Origin: Desulfosporosinus hippei DSM 8344
Lineage (GTDB): Bacteria; Bacillota; Desulfitobacteriia; Desulfitobacteriales; Desulfitobacteriaceae
Direction: 5' to 3'
DNA length: 64,000 nucleotides
NCBI RefSeq assembly: GCF_900100785.1
Contig: NZ_FNCP01000022.1
Location: 21,567 to 85,566, forward strand
Shown piece by piece: positions 36,393 through 45,127 of the stretch. A program made the translations under genes and the position numbers. Position 1 is the first letter of the stretch. Each line of letters begins with the position of its first letter. Below the pieces are notes generated by a model that did no database searches, had not been told where the DNA came from, and worked only from the letters and a program-made list of their open reading frames with translations.

Positions 36393-36494
36393 TTAAAATA
36401 TAACTCCCAAAGCGATCAGAATCAAAACGGCAATAGCTATAATTCCAGCCCCAGCATACCCACCGGCACCGGCACAAGCACCATATCCGTACAT
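36393..36494 (-). CDS. Tiny membrane protein, MYGYG type (pair 3)
   Basis: A 33-residue protein: MYGYGACAGAGGYAGAG, then a hydrophobic helix IIAIAVLILIALGVIF running to the C-terminus. GGAGGTG is 7 nt before the ATG. The Gly/Tyr-rich head plus one helix is the layout of the YjcZ / tiny-TM family of Bacillus spore proteins (YjcZ has a GFALIVVLFILLIIVG-type helix). Last gene of a six-gene array, 21 bp before its terminator. Confidence 0.82.
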   Translation of the reverse strand: MYGYGACAGAGGYAGAGIIAIAVLILIALGVIF

Positions 36495-36534
36495 GAACTT
36501 CACCTCCAAATGTCAACTGAAATGTGCTACAAAC

Positions 36535-36633
36535 TTAGAATACAATTCCCATTGCGATAAGCAAAAGAATGATTACAACAACGATTGCAATTCCTGCACC
36601 TAATCCAGTGCCAACTCCAGCTCCTCCGAACAT
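36535..36633 (-). CDS. Tiny membrane protein, LLLIAMGIVF type (pair 3)
   Basis: A 32-residue protein: MFGGAGVGTGLGAG then helix IAIVVVIILLLIAMGIVF. AAAGGAGGT is ideally placed upstream. It is closest to the genes at 36822-36914 and 37259-37384. No Tyr and no Cys are present, unlike the alternating MYGYG type. Separated from the next array gene by 40 bp. Confidence 0.82.
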   Translation of the reverse strand: MFGGAGVGTGLGAGIAIVVVIILLLIAMGIVF

Positions 36634-36663
36634 ATTATGACCTCCTTTAAATTACTTTTTTGC

Positions 36664-36795
36664 TTAGAATATTACTGCTAAGGCAATTAAGATTAGAATA
36701 GCGATTGCGATAATTCCTGCTCCAATTCCAGTACCAACTGGGCCAGCTGGCGGACAACAAACGCCTGCTCCAGCTCCATAACCATATCCGTACAT
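36664..36795 (-). CDS. Tiny membrane protein, MYGYG type (pair 2)
   Basis: A 43-residue protein: MYGYGYGAGAGVCCPPAGPV head with a CCPP motif, a short GTGIGAG linker and helix IIAIAILILIALAVIF. GAGGAGGAG precedes the ATG. The CC-P motif is shared with the pair 1 copy (CCPV) but not with the pair 3 copy, which has a single Cys. Confidence 0.82.
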   Translation of the reverse strand: MYGYGYGAGAGVCCPPAGPVGTGIGAGIIAIAILILIALAVIF

Positions 36796-36821
36796 AATAT
36801 CTCCTCCTCATATTTAATTAC

Positions 36822-36914
36822 TTAAAATACGATTCCCATTGCGATAAGCAAAAGAATAATAACTACAACTGCAGCAATCCCTGCACCTAATCCACCTGCG
36901 CCTGCTCCAAACAT
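36822..36914 (-). CDS. Tiny membrane protein, LLLIAMGIVF type (pair 2)
   Basis: The shortest member, 30 residues: MFGAGAGGLGAG then IAAVVVIILLLIAMGIVF. AAGGGAGGTCATAAGT precedes the ATG, nearly the same leader as the pair 3 copy (AAAGGAGGTCATAAT), which supports duplication of the whole unit including its ribosome site. Confidence 0.82.
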   Translation of the reverse strand: MFGAGAGGLGAGIAAVVVIILLLIAMGIVF

Positions 36915-36939
36915 ACTTATGACCTCCCTTATCCGTTTT

Positions 36940-37013
36940 AAAACTCCCACTCAGCGAAACCATCCTCAGGCTTTTGCCATCGGAGGTTTCGCCACCGAAG
37001 TTTAAAGTTTTTT
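36940..37013. other. Structured element between array pairs 1 and 2
   Basis: A 125-bp gap holds a nested fold: outer AAACT/AGTTT (36941-36945 with 36999-37003), perfect 8-bp GCGAAACC/GGTTTCGC (36954-36961 with 36985-36992), then TCC/GGA and a GGC-TTTT-GCC tip (36969-36978). On the plus strand it is followed by TTTTTT (37008-37013), terminator-like; on the minus strand an alternative hairpin (TCGGTGG-CGAAA-CCTCCGA) competes with the 8-bp stem. It could be a terminator, an mRNA processing site or a small RNA. Confidence 0.6.
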
Positions 37014-37039
37014 GCTCAACAACTCATGAGGGTGAGCTA

Positions 37040-37210
37040 TTAAAAAATAACGCCTAAAGCAATTAAGATCAGAATAGCGATTGCGATAATTCCTGCTCCG
37101 ATTCCATTACCTACCGGGCCAACCGGGGCGACTGGGGTGACTGGGCAGCATGCTCCACCATATCCCGCTCCACCAAATCCTGCTCCTGCTCCATATCCAT
37201 ATCCGTACAT
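37040..37210 (-). CDS. Tiny membrane protein, MYGYG type (pair 1)
   Basis: The longest member, 56 residues: MYGYGYGAGAGFGGAGYGG, then ACCPVTPVAPVGPVGNG, a Pro-Val-rich hinge with two adjacent cysteines, then GIGAGIIAIAILILIALGVIF. AAGGAGG precedes the ATG. The extended head resembles a shortened collagen- or elastin-like low-complexity segment and could allow cross-linking through the cysteines; that is inference. Confidence 0.82.
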   Translation of the reverse strand: MYGYGYGAGAGFGGAGYGGACCPVTPVAPVGPVGNGIGAGIIAIAILILIALGVIF

Positions 37211-37258
37211 TGTATTTCCTCCTTATAGTTCATTTTTTAGAAGTTAGAAGATCTTTAT

Positions 37259-37384
37259 TTAGAAAACTATACCCATTGCAATTAACAAGAGGATAATTAC
37301 TACAACTACCGCAATACCCGGTAAGAAATTAGGTCCACATCCAACACCTTCAACACCTTCAACTGCTCCAACACCATATGCCAT
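37259..37384 (-). CDS. Tiny membrane protein, LLLIAMGIVF type (pair 1)
   Basis: A 41-residue protein, first gene of the array: MAYGVGAVEGVEGVGCGPNFLPG then IAVVVVIILLLIAMGIVF. GGAGGT is 7 nt before the ATG. It differs from the other two copies of its type by the acidic VEGVEG repeat and a Cys, but the helix is almost identical. A sporulation-type promoter candidate lies about 50 bp upstream. Confidence 0.82.
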   Translation of the reverse strand: MAYGVGAVEGVEGVGCGPNFLPGIAVVVVIILLLIAMGIVF

Positions 37385-37432
37385 ATTAGTTACCTCCTTA
37401 TTCCAATATATTCTATTTTCTTGGGCTCACAG

Positions 37433-37460
37433 TAAGATATGTAAAAAACAGAAATTGTGT
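37433..37460 (-). promoter_or_regulatory. Candidate mother-cell sporulation (sigma-K/E type) promoter
   Basis: On the minus strand CATATCTTA (complement of 37433-37441) matches the -10 consensus CATAnnnTA shared by sigma-E and sigma-K, and AC dinucleotides 15 and 17 bp upstream (37457-37460) fit the short sigma-K -35. No good sigma-A promoter is seen nearby. Confidence 0.45.
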
Positions 37461-37603
37461 TAATATTTTCCATATAAAATTAAAAATAACCCTCTCCAAA
37501 TTAATGGGAGCGTTACCTCTGAACTTAGCTCGGTTTTATCAAAAGCTTAAACTCCCACTTCTTGTAAGCAGGGTTCCCATGTTCACTTAAACTGTAAGAG
37601 CTC

Positions 37604-38452
37604 TTAGTAGTTTGAATCCTGAAGTCGTCGAGAAAACTCGTTTAGCCCCATATTAGCAAAGCAATAAACACGTTTCTGGTGCCATTTATCAAGGCTGGGG
37701 TCAAACCAACCCCGTTTTGTAGTAAAGGCCATCACATAACCAGTATCCTTAACTGCCTGCTCCACATCCCCAGTGACATCTCCGTAAGGGTAAGCAAAAA
37801 ATCTTACCGGCAGGCCAAGACCTTTTTCGAGGGCCTCCTTGGAACTTAAAAGTTCATTGTATAGCACTTTTCTATCACATTGAGATAAGTAGGGATGACT
37901 TACAGTATGTCCAGCAACTTCCCATTCATTTGCCACTAATTCTCTAAGCTGTGCCCAGGATAAAAAACCCTCTCCATCAATATAACTTGACACCATAAAC
38001 ACAGTAGCAGTAAAACCATACTTTTTCACAATAGGAAACGCATTTGTATAATTATCTCCATAACCATCATCAAAGGTAATCACAAACGGTTTAGGCGGAA
38101 GTATTTCATTGTTATAAAAGGCATTATATAATTCGTTCAGACTAACACTCTCATAGCCTTTATCTCGCATGTAGGACATCTGTGCTTCAAACTGTTCGGG
38201 AGGCATTCTTACTTCATTACCTTCCTCCAACATAATTGAATGGTAATAAAGGACCGGTATTTGTTGAACTTCCTGAAGAGCTTGTACTTTGGCGGTAATA
38301 TTAGATGACTCAATCTTAGCCAAACTAGGTTCATCCAAGGATAGTGTAGACTGAGAAGTGACATTTGAAGCTTTCTCATCACTACAACCACTAATACCAA
38401 GTCCAATCAGAAAAAGGACAACCAATAGTAGCTTTTTCACAATTTTGCTCAC
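37604..38452 (-). CDS. Polysaccharide deacetylase lipoprotein
   Basis: A 282-residue exported lipoprotein with signal KKLLLVVLFLIGLGISGC (lipobox ISGC). The NodB domain has VLYYHSIM, FVITFDDGYGDNYTNAFPIV (catalytic Asp and metal Asp), EVAGHTVSHPYLS (metal His pair) and RFFAYPYGDVTGD. Such enzymes remove N-acetyl groups from peptidoglycan or other surface glycans. It is just upstream of the micro-gene array on the same strand, separated by 219 bp. Confidence 0.92.
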   Translation of the reverse strand: MSKIVKKLLLVVLFLIGLGISGCSDEKASNVTSQSTLSLDEPSLAKIESSNITAKVQALQEVQQIPVLYYHSIMLEEGNEVRMPPEQFEAQMSYMRDKGYESVSLNELYNAFYNNEILPPKPFVITFDDGYGDNYTNAFPIVKKYGFTATVFMVSSYIDGEGFLSWAQLRELVANEWEVAGHTVSHPYLSQCDRKVLYNELLSSKEALEKGLGLPVRFFAYPYGDVTGDVEQAVKDTGYVMAFTTKRGWFDPSLDKWHQKRVYCFANMGLNEFSRRLQDSNY

Positions 38453-38563
38453 AGCGCTTGCTCCCTTTGCTTGAGATATTTAAACAAAATTACTTGTCGC
38501 CATTATTCTAACATATATTCTTAATTTCATCAGTCTTATATCCTTTGCTAAAACTTTATTTCT

Positions 38564-38607
38564 ATTAAAAAGAGATCCCAAAGCTTAGCTTGAGATCTCT
38601 TTTTAAT
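38564..38607. terminator. Terminator of secDF, perfect 14-bp stem
   Basis: ATTAAAAAGAGATC (38564-38577) and GATCTCTTTTTAAT (38594-38607) form a stem with T-rich outer ends on both strands, just past the secF stop. Confidence 0.85.
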
Positions 38608-38615
38608 ACGAACAA

Positions 38616-39575
38616 TTATTTTGTAGTAGCTTGTGCCACCTTACCACCTGAGCGAGGCTTTTTCTTCATGTGTCTTTTTATCTCGACAAGTATTTGACTA
38701 GCAATGAAAATTGAGGAGTAGGCTCCACAAAACACACCTATTAACATGGCTAAGGAAAACATTCTTGTCGATTCTCCACCCAGGATAAATACCGCAAACA
38801 GAGAAATTAATACAGTTATGACCGTATTAACTGACCGACGCATAGTCTGCCAAACAGATTTGTCCACCATATCCTCATAACTGTCTCCCCGCCTCATCTT
38901 GGGTTCATTCTCCCGAATCCTGTCAAAGATAATCACTGTATCATTAATGGAGTAACCGACAATTGTCAAGATCGCTGCCACAAAGGTAGCATCAATTTCC
39001 CAGCGAAACAACGAGAAAACTCCGACAACCACAAAAACATCGTGCAACAAAGCTAATATTGCTGAGATAGCAAAGACAAACTGGAATCTAATAGTAATAT
39101 AGATGATCATCATTCCCATGGCAATAATCAAAGCATATATAGCATTTCTGGTCAGTTCTTGTCCCATGGCCGGGCCTACCTTATCCTCTTTTAAAGATGC
39201 TTTGTCAAAGGCCCCAACCTTAGTCTCTAAAGCGTTCAGTAATTCACTTCGTTTGTCTTCTTCGAGGGCTTCAGTTCTGATCAAGGCAGCAGTGTCACCA
39301 TTGGACAACTGTACAGGCCCTTCCAACCCAACAGATTTCATGGTATCTGATATTGCGGTTTGTGTCACGGCCTTATTAAAGGTAATATCGAGCATTGTTC
39401 CACCAGTGTAATCAATCCCCAAATTTAGCCCTTGGAGGAACAAGGAAATAATCCCCGGGATAATAATTAAAAGAGAGATTGCAAACCACCAAAACCGTCT
39501 TCTTACAATATTAAAATAAAGTGGATGTAATTTCTGAACCTCTTCATAGGTTGCTGAATGTCCAGTCTTCGTCAT
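38616..39575 (-). CDS. secF: Protein translocase subunit SecF
   Basis: A 319-residue membrane protein with six helices and the SecF signatures: GLNLGIDYTGGTMLDITF in the first periplasmic region, DVFVVVGVFSLFRWEIDATFVAAILTIVGYSINDTVIIFDRIRE and a C-terminal charged tail. With SecD it uses the proton gradient to pull exported proteins. It overlaps secD by one base (TAATG). Confidence 0.96.
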   Translation of the reverse strand: MTKTGHSATYEEVQKLHPLYFNIVRRRFWWFAISLLIIIPGIISLFLQGLNLGIDYTGGTMLDITFNKAVTQTAISDTMKSVGLEGPVQLSNGDTAALIRTEALEEDKRSELLNALETKVGAFDKASLKEDKVGPAMGQELTRNAIYALIIAMGMMIIYITIRFQFVFAISAILALLHDVFVVVGVFSLFRWEIDATFVAAILTIVGYSINDTVIIFDRIRENEPKMRRGDSYEDMVDKSVWQTMRRSVNTVITVLISLFAVFILGGESTRMFSLAMLIGVFCGAYSSIFIASQILVEIKRHMKKKPRSGGKVAQATTK

Positions 39576-40810
39576 TACACATCCCCCCTAACGCCAAACC
39601 AGAATGTCTTCATCTTAGGGCTAATTCCCACTACCCAGCGTAATACCTGCCTAGTAAACGTAATCGCAGTAAATAAACTAACAAGAATCCCGATACCCAG
39701 GGTCAATGCGAATCCCTTAACAGAACCGCTCCCGAGGAGATAAAGAGTAAATGCTGCGATAAGAGTCGTCACGTGGGCATCAATGACCGTTATAAAAGCT
39801 CGGCTAAACCCAGACTCTACACCAGCTCGAATCGACTTCCCTGCCCGAATTTCTTCTTTTACCCGCTCATATATAATGATATTAAAGTCTACAGCCATCC
39901 CAATTGAGAGAATGAAACCTGCAATACCTGGAAGAGTTAATACCACCTTGAACCCCCAAAAGGCCCACAAGACAATAAGTCCGTAAACAATTAGCGAAAA
40001 ATCAGCTACAACACCAGGTAAGCGGTAGTAAATCAACATAAAGAGAAATATAAAAATCAAACTGTAAATACCTGCATGAATGCTTTTGTTTAAAGAGTCT
40101 ACACCTAAAGATGCTCCCACTTGACGTTTCTCAGCAATACTTAAGCTCACAGGCAACGATCCTGAACGCATGAGAACTGCATCTGCAGCTGCCTCATCTA
40201 AAGTAGCATAGCCGGTAATCTCTGCTTGACCGTTAAGAATCGGTGTGTTAACGGTTGGATTGGTCAAGAGTTCCTCATCAAGATATACACCTAGTCTCTG
40301 ACCCACTAACTGGGTTGTTATATCACCAAACTTTTTCGCCCCTTCAGAGGAAAACGTTAAATTTACCACATACCCTTGTCCGCCTTGACCTTGTCCGCCC
40401 TTGGCATCTTTTAAATCGTCTCCTTGCAAGAGAACCTTTCCTTGAGCATCTCTAAAGGTTAATTTAGCGGTTGTTTTGAGGATATTAACTGCCTTATCCG
40501 GATCTGTAACACCTGCTAAATCAACAACAATCCTTTTCTTACCATAGTCTGCCTGGACGATCGGTTCGGAAACTCCCAGATCGTTAACCCTGTTCTCAAT
40601 AATCGCTTTCGCTTTGTCAATATCGTCATTAGTAATTTGATTGCCTTCTTTATCCTGCTCTGCCTGAAGTACTAGATGTACCCCGCCGCGTAGATCAAGT
40701 CCCAACGGGATTCCATTTACGGGATCCACAAGGGGCTTAATCGATAACCCTGTAGCTACCGCTACAAGAAGCACCAGCACTATCAGTTTGATGATGTTTC
40801 CCCGTCTCAT
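39575..40810 (-). CDS. secD: Protein translocase subunit SecD
   Basis: A 411-residue six-helix protein: PLGLDLRGGVHLVLQ, the P1 domain with IENRVNDLGVSEPIVQ, and the membrane core with AVDFNIIIYERVKEEIRAGKS and SVKGFALTLGIGILVSLFTAITFTR. Shorter than E. coli SecD because of a reduced external domain with a Gly/Gln-rich stretch (KGGQGQGGQGY), as is usual for Firmicutes that keep SecD and SecF separate. Confidence 0.96.
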   Translation of the reverse strand: MRRGNIIKLIVLVLLVAVATGLSIKPLVDPVNGIPLGLDLRGGVHLVLQAEQDKEGNQITNDDIDKAKAIIENRVNDLGVSEPIVQADYGKKRIVVDLAGVTDPDKAVNILKTTAKLTFRDAQGKVLLQGDDLKDAKGGQGQGGQGYVVNLTFSSEGAKKFGDITTQLVGQRLGVYLDEELLTNPTVNTPILNGQAEITGYATLDEAAADAVLMRSGSLPVSLSIAEKRQVGASLGVDSLNKSIHAGIYSLIFIFLFMLIYYRLPGVVADFSLIVYGLIVLWAFWGFKVVLTLPGIAGFILSIGMAVDFNIIIYERVKEEIRAGKSIRAGVESGFSRAFITVIDAHVTTLIAAFTLYLLGSGSVKGFALTLGIGILVSLFTAITFTRQVLRWVVGISPKMKTFWFGVRGDV

Positions 40811-40942
40811 CTGCCTTCCTCCCTTTTATTGTTATGGGACTTGCCCATGCCAAACTCCATTATAGAACCTTCAAGTTTGCAATGTCAATCTTCGATAACC
40901 AGTAATCTGAGAAAATTAGGGAATACCACGGAAAATTTACTA

Positions 40943-41605
40943 TTAGAGTAGCTTTACCTCGTTAATCTTTAATTCAAATTTTGTTCCTAAAAAAATTGCA
41001 GCTTTGCGGGAAAGAAGCATCCGTGCCAGAAATATCTCAAAGTATTCCATAACCGGACAAATTTCCGTGTCAATTGTTAGTTCTAAAGCAATACGTTCTT
41101 TGGGATAGACTCGCAAAAAAGACCGTTTAACTGCATAATTCACCCGATCATGAATGTCAAACTTTGCCAAATCCGAATTTCTTACTCTGGATCTGTGAAC
41201 ATCTGATTTATCAGCTAAAATCAAAGCCGCAGAAATAACATTAACCGGGTTACCATCTTGCTCATCATGATTTCCAATTGCCCCAATAATGATTGCGATT
41301 TCCTCGGAATTCATCTTATGGCGTTCCAATATTCCCGCCGCCAGAATTGCCCCGGAGTGAGCATGATCCACACGGTTCACGGCATTTCCAATGTCATGTA
41401 GATAGCCGGCAATCGCAGCCAGTTCACACTCCCTATCGGAATGCTCCATTTTCTCTAAAATATTTGACGCAATATGAGAGACCAGGCCGGCGTGCCTTAG
41501 GCCATGCTCTGTATAGCCTATGGCAGCAAGATGGCGGTTTCCGGCATCAATAAGAGCTTGTACATAAGGATCCGCTTTAATTTCTTGCAGAGTGACCTTT
41601 GTCAA
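40943..41605 (-). CDS. HD domain phosphohydrolase
   Basis: A 220-residue cytoplasmic protein with HGLRHAGLVSHIASNIL and AGYLHDIGNAVNRVDHAHSGA (His and HD metal ligands) followed by GNHDEQDGNPVNVISAALILADKSDVHRSRVR. Similar proteins cleave nucleotides or cyclic dinucleotides, but the substrate is unknown. The start is TTG, overlapping the EcsC stop by 4 bp (TTGA), with GGGAGGGG 7 nt upstream, so it is translationally coupled. Confidence 0.88.
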   Translation of the reverse strand: MTKVTLQEIKADPYVQALIDAGNRHLAAIGYTEHGLRHAGLVSHIASNILEKMEHSDRECELAAIAGYLHDIGNAVNRVDHAHSGAILAAGILERHKMNSEEIAIIIGAIGNHDEQDGNPVNVISAALILADKSDVHRSRVRNSDLAKFDIHDRVNYAVKRSFLRVYPKERIALELTIDTEICPVMEYFEIFLARMLLSRKAAIFLGTKFELKINEVKLL

Positions 41606-42375
41606 AGTTTAACCCCTCCCAAAATTCTCATTCTATAACAATTGATACCTACAATTCCCAAATCGTCTAATAGCCCATAATTTGCCCAGGCCCCCACAAT
41701 TATACCCAAACCAGGTATGAGCTGAAGTGTTTTTCGGAAATCTATGGCATCACGATACTCCCGTTGAAATTGTTCCCAATTAACTTGCTGCAAACTTTCT
41801 TTCTCCACCGGCCAATTCGCTATGTTCTTATCCCAATTTAGAATGACATTATAAAGTTCGGGGCGTTTCTCTTGACTTGAGAATGCAAGTTGAAAAACAT
41901 ATAACAAGAATAAACGCTCTCGATAATCTTCGGTAGAAAACCCATAAATATGCGCTAACTCAAAAAGAAATTTCATTTTAATTACGATAAGAGCCGGGAA
42001 GTCCGCTACCGCTAGTGTAAAGCCGCCTGCACCGGTTCCGGCCCCTTCTGCTGCAGCAACTTTTCGATATTTGGTTAAGAGGCTCTGGGCCTTCAAGTCG
42101 CGTTCTCGTAAGCTTATTCCATAAATTGTGGGACTATTGGGTACATACTCAAGTCCAAAGACCACGGATTTAATCAATCCTTTAACAGTCGCGGTAATTA
42201 CAGTATGGACTTTTTGAGGTATAATTTTGTCATTTACCTTGGTTTGAATGACTTTTGAGGTTCGTTCCACCAAGCCCGGCCTTTGCAACAATTTCCTAAC
42301 CCAGTGATTTAAATCTGCTCGCACATGCTCTTCATACATTTCTTCATTAATTTTAGGATCTTTATAGAAGGGCAC
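41602..42375 (-). CDS. EcsC family protein
   Basis: A 257-residue protein with a Gly/Ala-rich hydrophobic centre (AAAEGAGTGAGGFTLAVADFPALIVIKMKFLFELAHIYGF), the EcsC hallmark, and QLIPGLGIIVGAWANYGLLDDLG at the end. EcsC was named from the Bacillus ecsABC operon; function is unresolved. The start is GTG at 42375, 6 nt after GAGGTGA; a longer open frame upstream overlaps a terminator and is rejected. Coupled to the HD protein. Confidence 0.87.
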   Translation of the reverse strand: MPFYKDPKINEEMYEEHVRADLNHWVRKLLQRPGLVERTSKVIQTKVNDKIIPQKVHTVITATVKGLIKSVVFGLEYVPNSPTIYGISLRERDLKAQSLLTKYRKVAAAEGAGTGAGGFTLAVADFPALIVIKMKFLFELAHIYGFSTEDYRERLFLLYVFQLAFSSQEKRPELYNVILNWDKNIANWPVEKESLQQVNWEQFQREYRDAIDFRKTLQLIPGLGIIVGAWANYGLLDDLGIVGINCYRMRILGGVKL

Positions 42376-42415
42376 AGTGTTCACCTCGTTTACAGTTATG
42401 TACAGTATAAGCTTA

Positions 42416-42444
42416 AAAAGCAAGTGGTCTTGCCACTTGCTTTT
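42416..42444 (-). terminator. Terminator between yajC and the EcsC gene
   Basis: AAAAGCAAGTGG (42416-42427) and CCACTTGCTTTT (42433-42444), ending in Ts on both strands; it should stop most transcripts coming from tgt-yajC. Confidence 0.85.
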
Positions 42445-42490
42445 ACCTATTCTTGCTTTTACATAAGTTTAAATCTACTAATAGAATGAA

Positions 42491-42781
42491 CTACTTGTCC
42501 TTTTCTAACTCAATATCACGGTTCTCTACGCTTACTATGCCACTTTTAGCCAGCTCTATCTCTACTTTTTCAGCAATAAGCAACATTACAGAGTCTTCTT
42601 TGACTTTTGTGATTTTACCATAGATTCCACCGGTTGTAATTACCTGATCTCTGGTACGAAGATTATTCATTAATTCCTGACGCTTTTTAGCTTGTTTTTG
42701 TTGAGGTCTAATCATGAGAAAGTACATTATCCCAAAAAAGACCACAAAATACAGGACTAAAGTTAAGGTAGATTGATTCAA
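42491..42781 (-). CDS. yajC: Preprotein translocase subunit YajC
   Basis: A 96-residue single-helix protein: LTLVLYFVVFFGIMYFLMIRPQQKQAKKRQELMNNL, then RTRDQVITTGGIYGKITKV. It associates with SecDF. Following tgt in the queA-tgt-yajC order, as in Bacillus. Confidence 0.95.
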   Translation of the reverse strand: MNQSTLTLVLYFVVFFGIMYFLMIRPQQKQAKKRQELMNNLRTRDQVITTGGIYGKITKVKEDSVMLLIAEKVEIELAKSGIVSVENRDIELEKDK

Positions 42782-42882
42782 CTTATATTCCTCCTTTATT
42801 TATCTCCTAAACTACTTCACCATATCATAGCAAAAATCCTTCCGAATTACTAAAAATATAAGTCGCTTTTGCTTACTTCTTG

Positions 42883-44007
<1,125 letters not shown>

Positions 44008-44064
44008 TCACTTCCTTCTTAAATTTAAAAAGCATTCCGAACCTCTGGCCAATTACATTGAGCT

Positions 44065-45087
44065 TTATAATATAAGCATAGAATCTCCAAAGCTATAGAA
44101 TCTGTACCGCTCCTGAACAGCATTCTCATAGGCTTTTAAGATTAGTTCTCTCCCCGCCAAGGCACTAACCAACATGACCAAAGTAGACTTTGGAAAATGA
44201 AAATTGGTCAGAAGGACATCTACAATTTGAAACAAATAACCAGGATAAATAAAAATATCCGTCCACCCTTCACCGGGAATGACCTGCCCCTTCTGTGCCA
44301 CAGACTCTAAGGTTCGTGCTGCGGTTGTCCCTACGGCGATGACACGACGCCCCTCTAACTTGGCTCGGTTAATTCGCTCCGCTGCTTCAACTTCAACACG
44401 ATAGTACTCCGAATGCATGGCATGTTCACTGATATCCTCCACTTTAACCGGGCGGAAAGTTCCTAAGCCAACATGAAGGAGAATCTCAACAATTTCTATC
44501 CCCTTCATCCGGAGTTCCTCTAAAAGCTCCGGGGTAAAATGTAGCCCAGCTGTGGGGGCTGCAACAGATCCTCTCTCTTTGGCATATACCGTTTGATAGC
44601 GCTCTCGGTCTTCTAATTGAGCAGTTATGTACGGTGGAAGGGGCATTTGCCCCAGGTCATCGAGTATAGTTTCGAACATTCCAGAATAACTGAAATGAAT
44701 CCTTCTGTTCCCATTTGCTAAAATTTCCTGAAGTTCTCCGACTAATATTCCGTTTCCAAAGCTTACTTTTTGCCCGATCTTAAGACGCTTTCCGGGTTTA
44801 ACCAAAGCCTCCCATACATCAAGTTCAAGTCTTTTAAGCAAGAGAACTTCAATTTTTACTTCAGTTCCTTCTTTTTCCCCGATCAACCGTGCAGGAATAA
44901 CCCGGGTATTGTTTAATACAAGGACATCACCTTTGATTAATAGTGACTTCAAATCCCTAAAAGTGTGGTGTGCTATTTCTCCACTTCCGCGATTAACAAC
45001 CATTAACCTGGAAGTATCCCGAGGCTCTACCGGATGTTGGGCAATTAAGTCCTCAGGTAATTCAAAATCAAAATCTGAGACATTCAA
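44065..45087 (-). CDS. queA: S-adenosylmethionine:tRNA ribosyltransferase-isomerase
   Basis: A 340-residue enzyme making epoxyqueuosine in t[70 protein letters not shown] and [18 protein letters not shown] are diagnostic. The start is set at TTG (45087), nine bases after AAGGAG, giving the standard N-terminus [14 protein letters not shown]; an ATG six codons upstream lacks a ribosome site. Co-transcribed with tgt. Confidence 0.94.
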   Translation of the reverse strand: MNVSDFDFELPEDLIAQHPVEPRDTSRLMVVNRGSGEIAHHTFRDLKSLLIKGDVLVLNNTRVIPARLIGEKEGTEVKIEVLLLKRLELDVWEALVKPGKRLKIGQKVSFGNGILVGELQEILANGNRRIHFSYSGMFETILDDLGQMPLPPYITAQLEDRERYQTVYAKERGSVAAPTAGLHFTPELLEELRMKGIEIVEILLHVGLGTFRPVKVEDISEHAMHSEYYRVEVEAAERINRAKLEGRRVIAVGTTAARTLESVAQKGQVIPGEGWTDIFIYPGYLFQIVDVLLTNFHFPKSTLVMLVSALAGRELILKAYENAVQERYRFYSFGDSMLIL

Positions 45088-45127
45088 TCTTTCTTGCTCC
45101 TTCATTATGACTTACTGAAACAGTCAA

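Noticed and set aside
36940..37013. c-di-GMP or cobalamin riboswitch
   Set aside because: GCAAA-like loops first suggested one, but the conserved cores of those classes are missing and the downstream gene is a tiny membrane protein.
36393..37384. CRISPR or simple tandem DNA repeat
   Set aside because: The repeats are coding, vary in length from 93 to 171 bp and are conserved at protein level in the helix, not as identical DNA units with spacers.
42376..42423. Upstream extension of the EcsC protein
   Set aside because: It overlaps a strong terminator and lacks a ribosome site, whereas the GTG at 42375 has GAGGTGA correctly placed.
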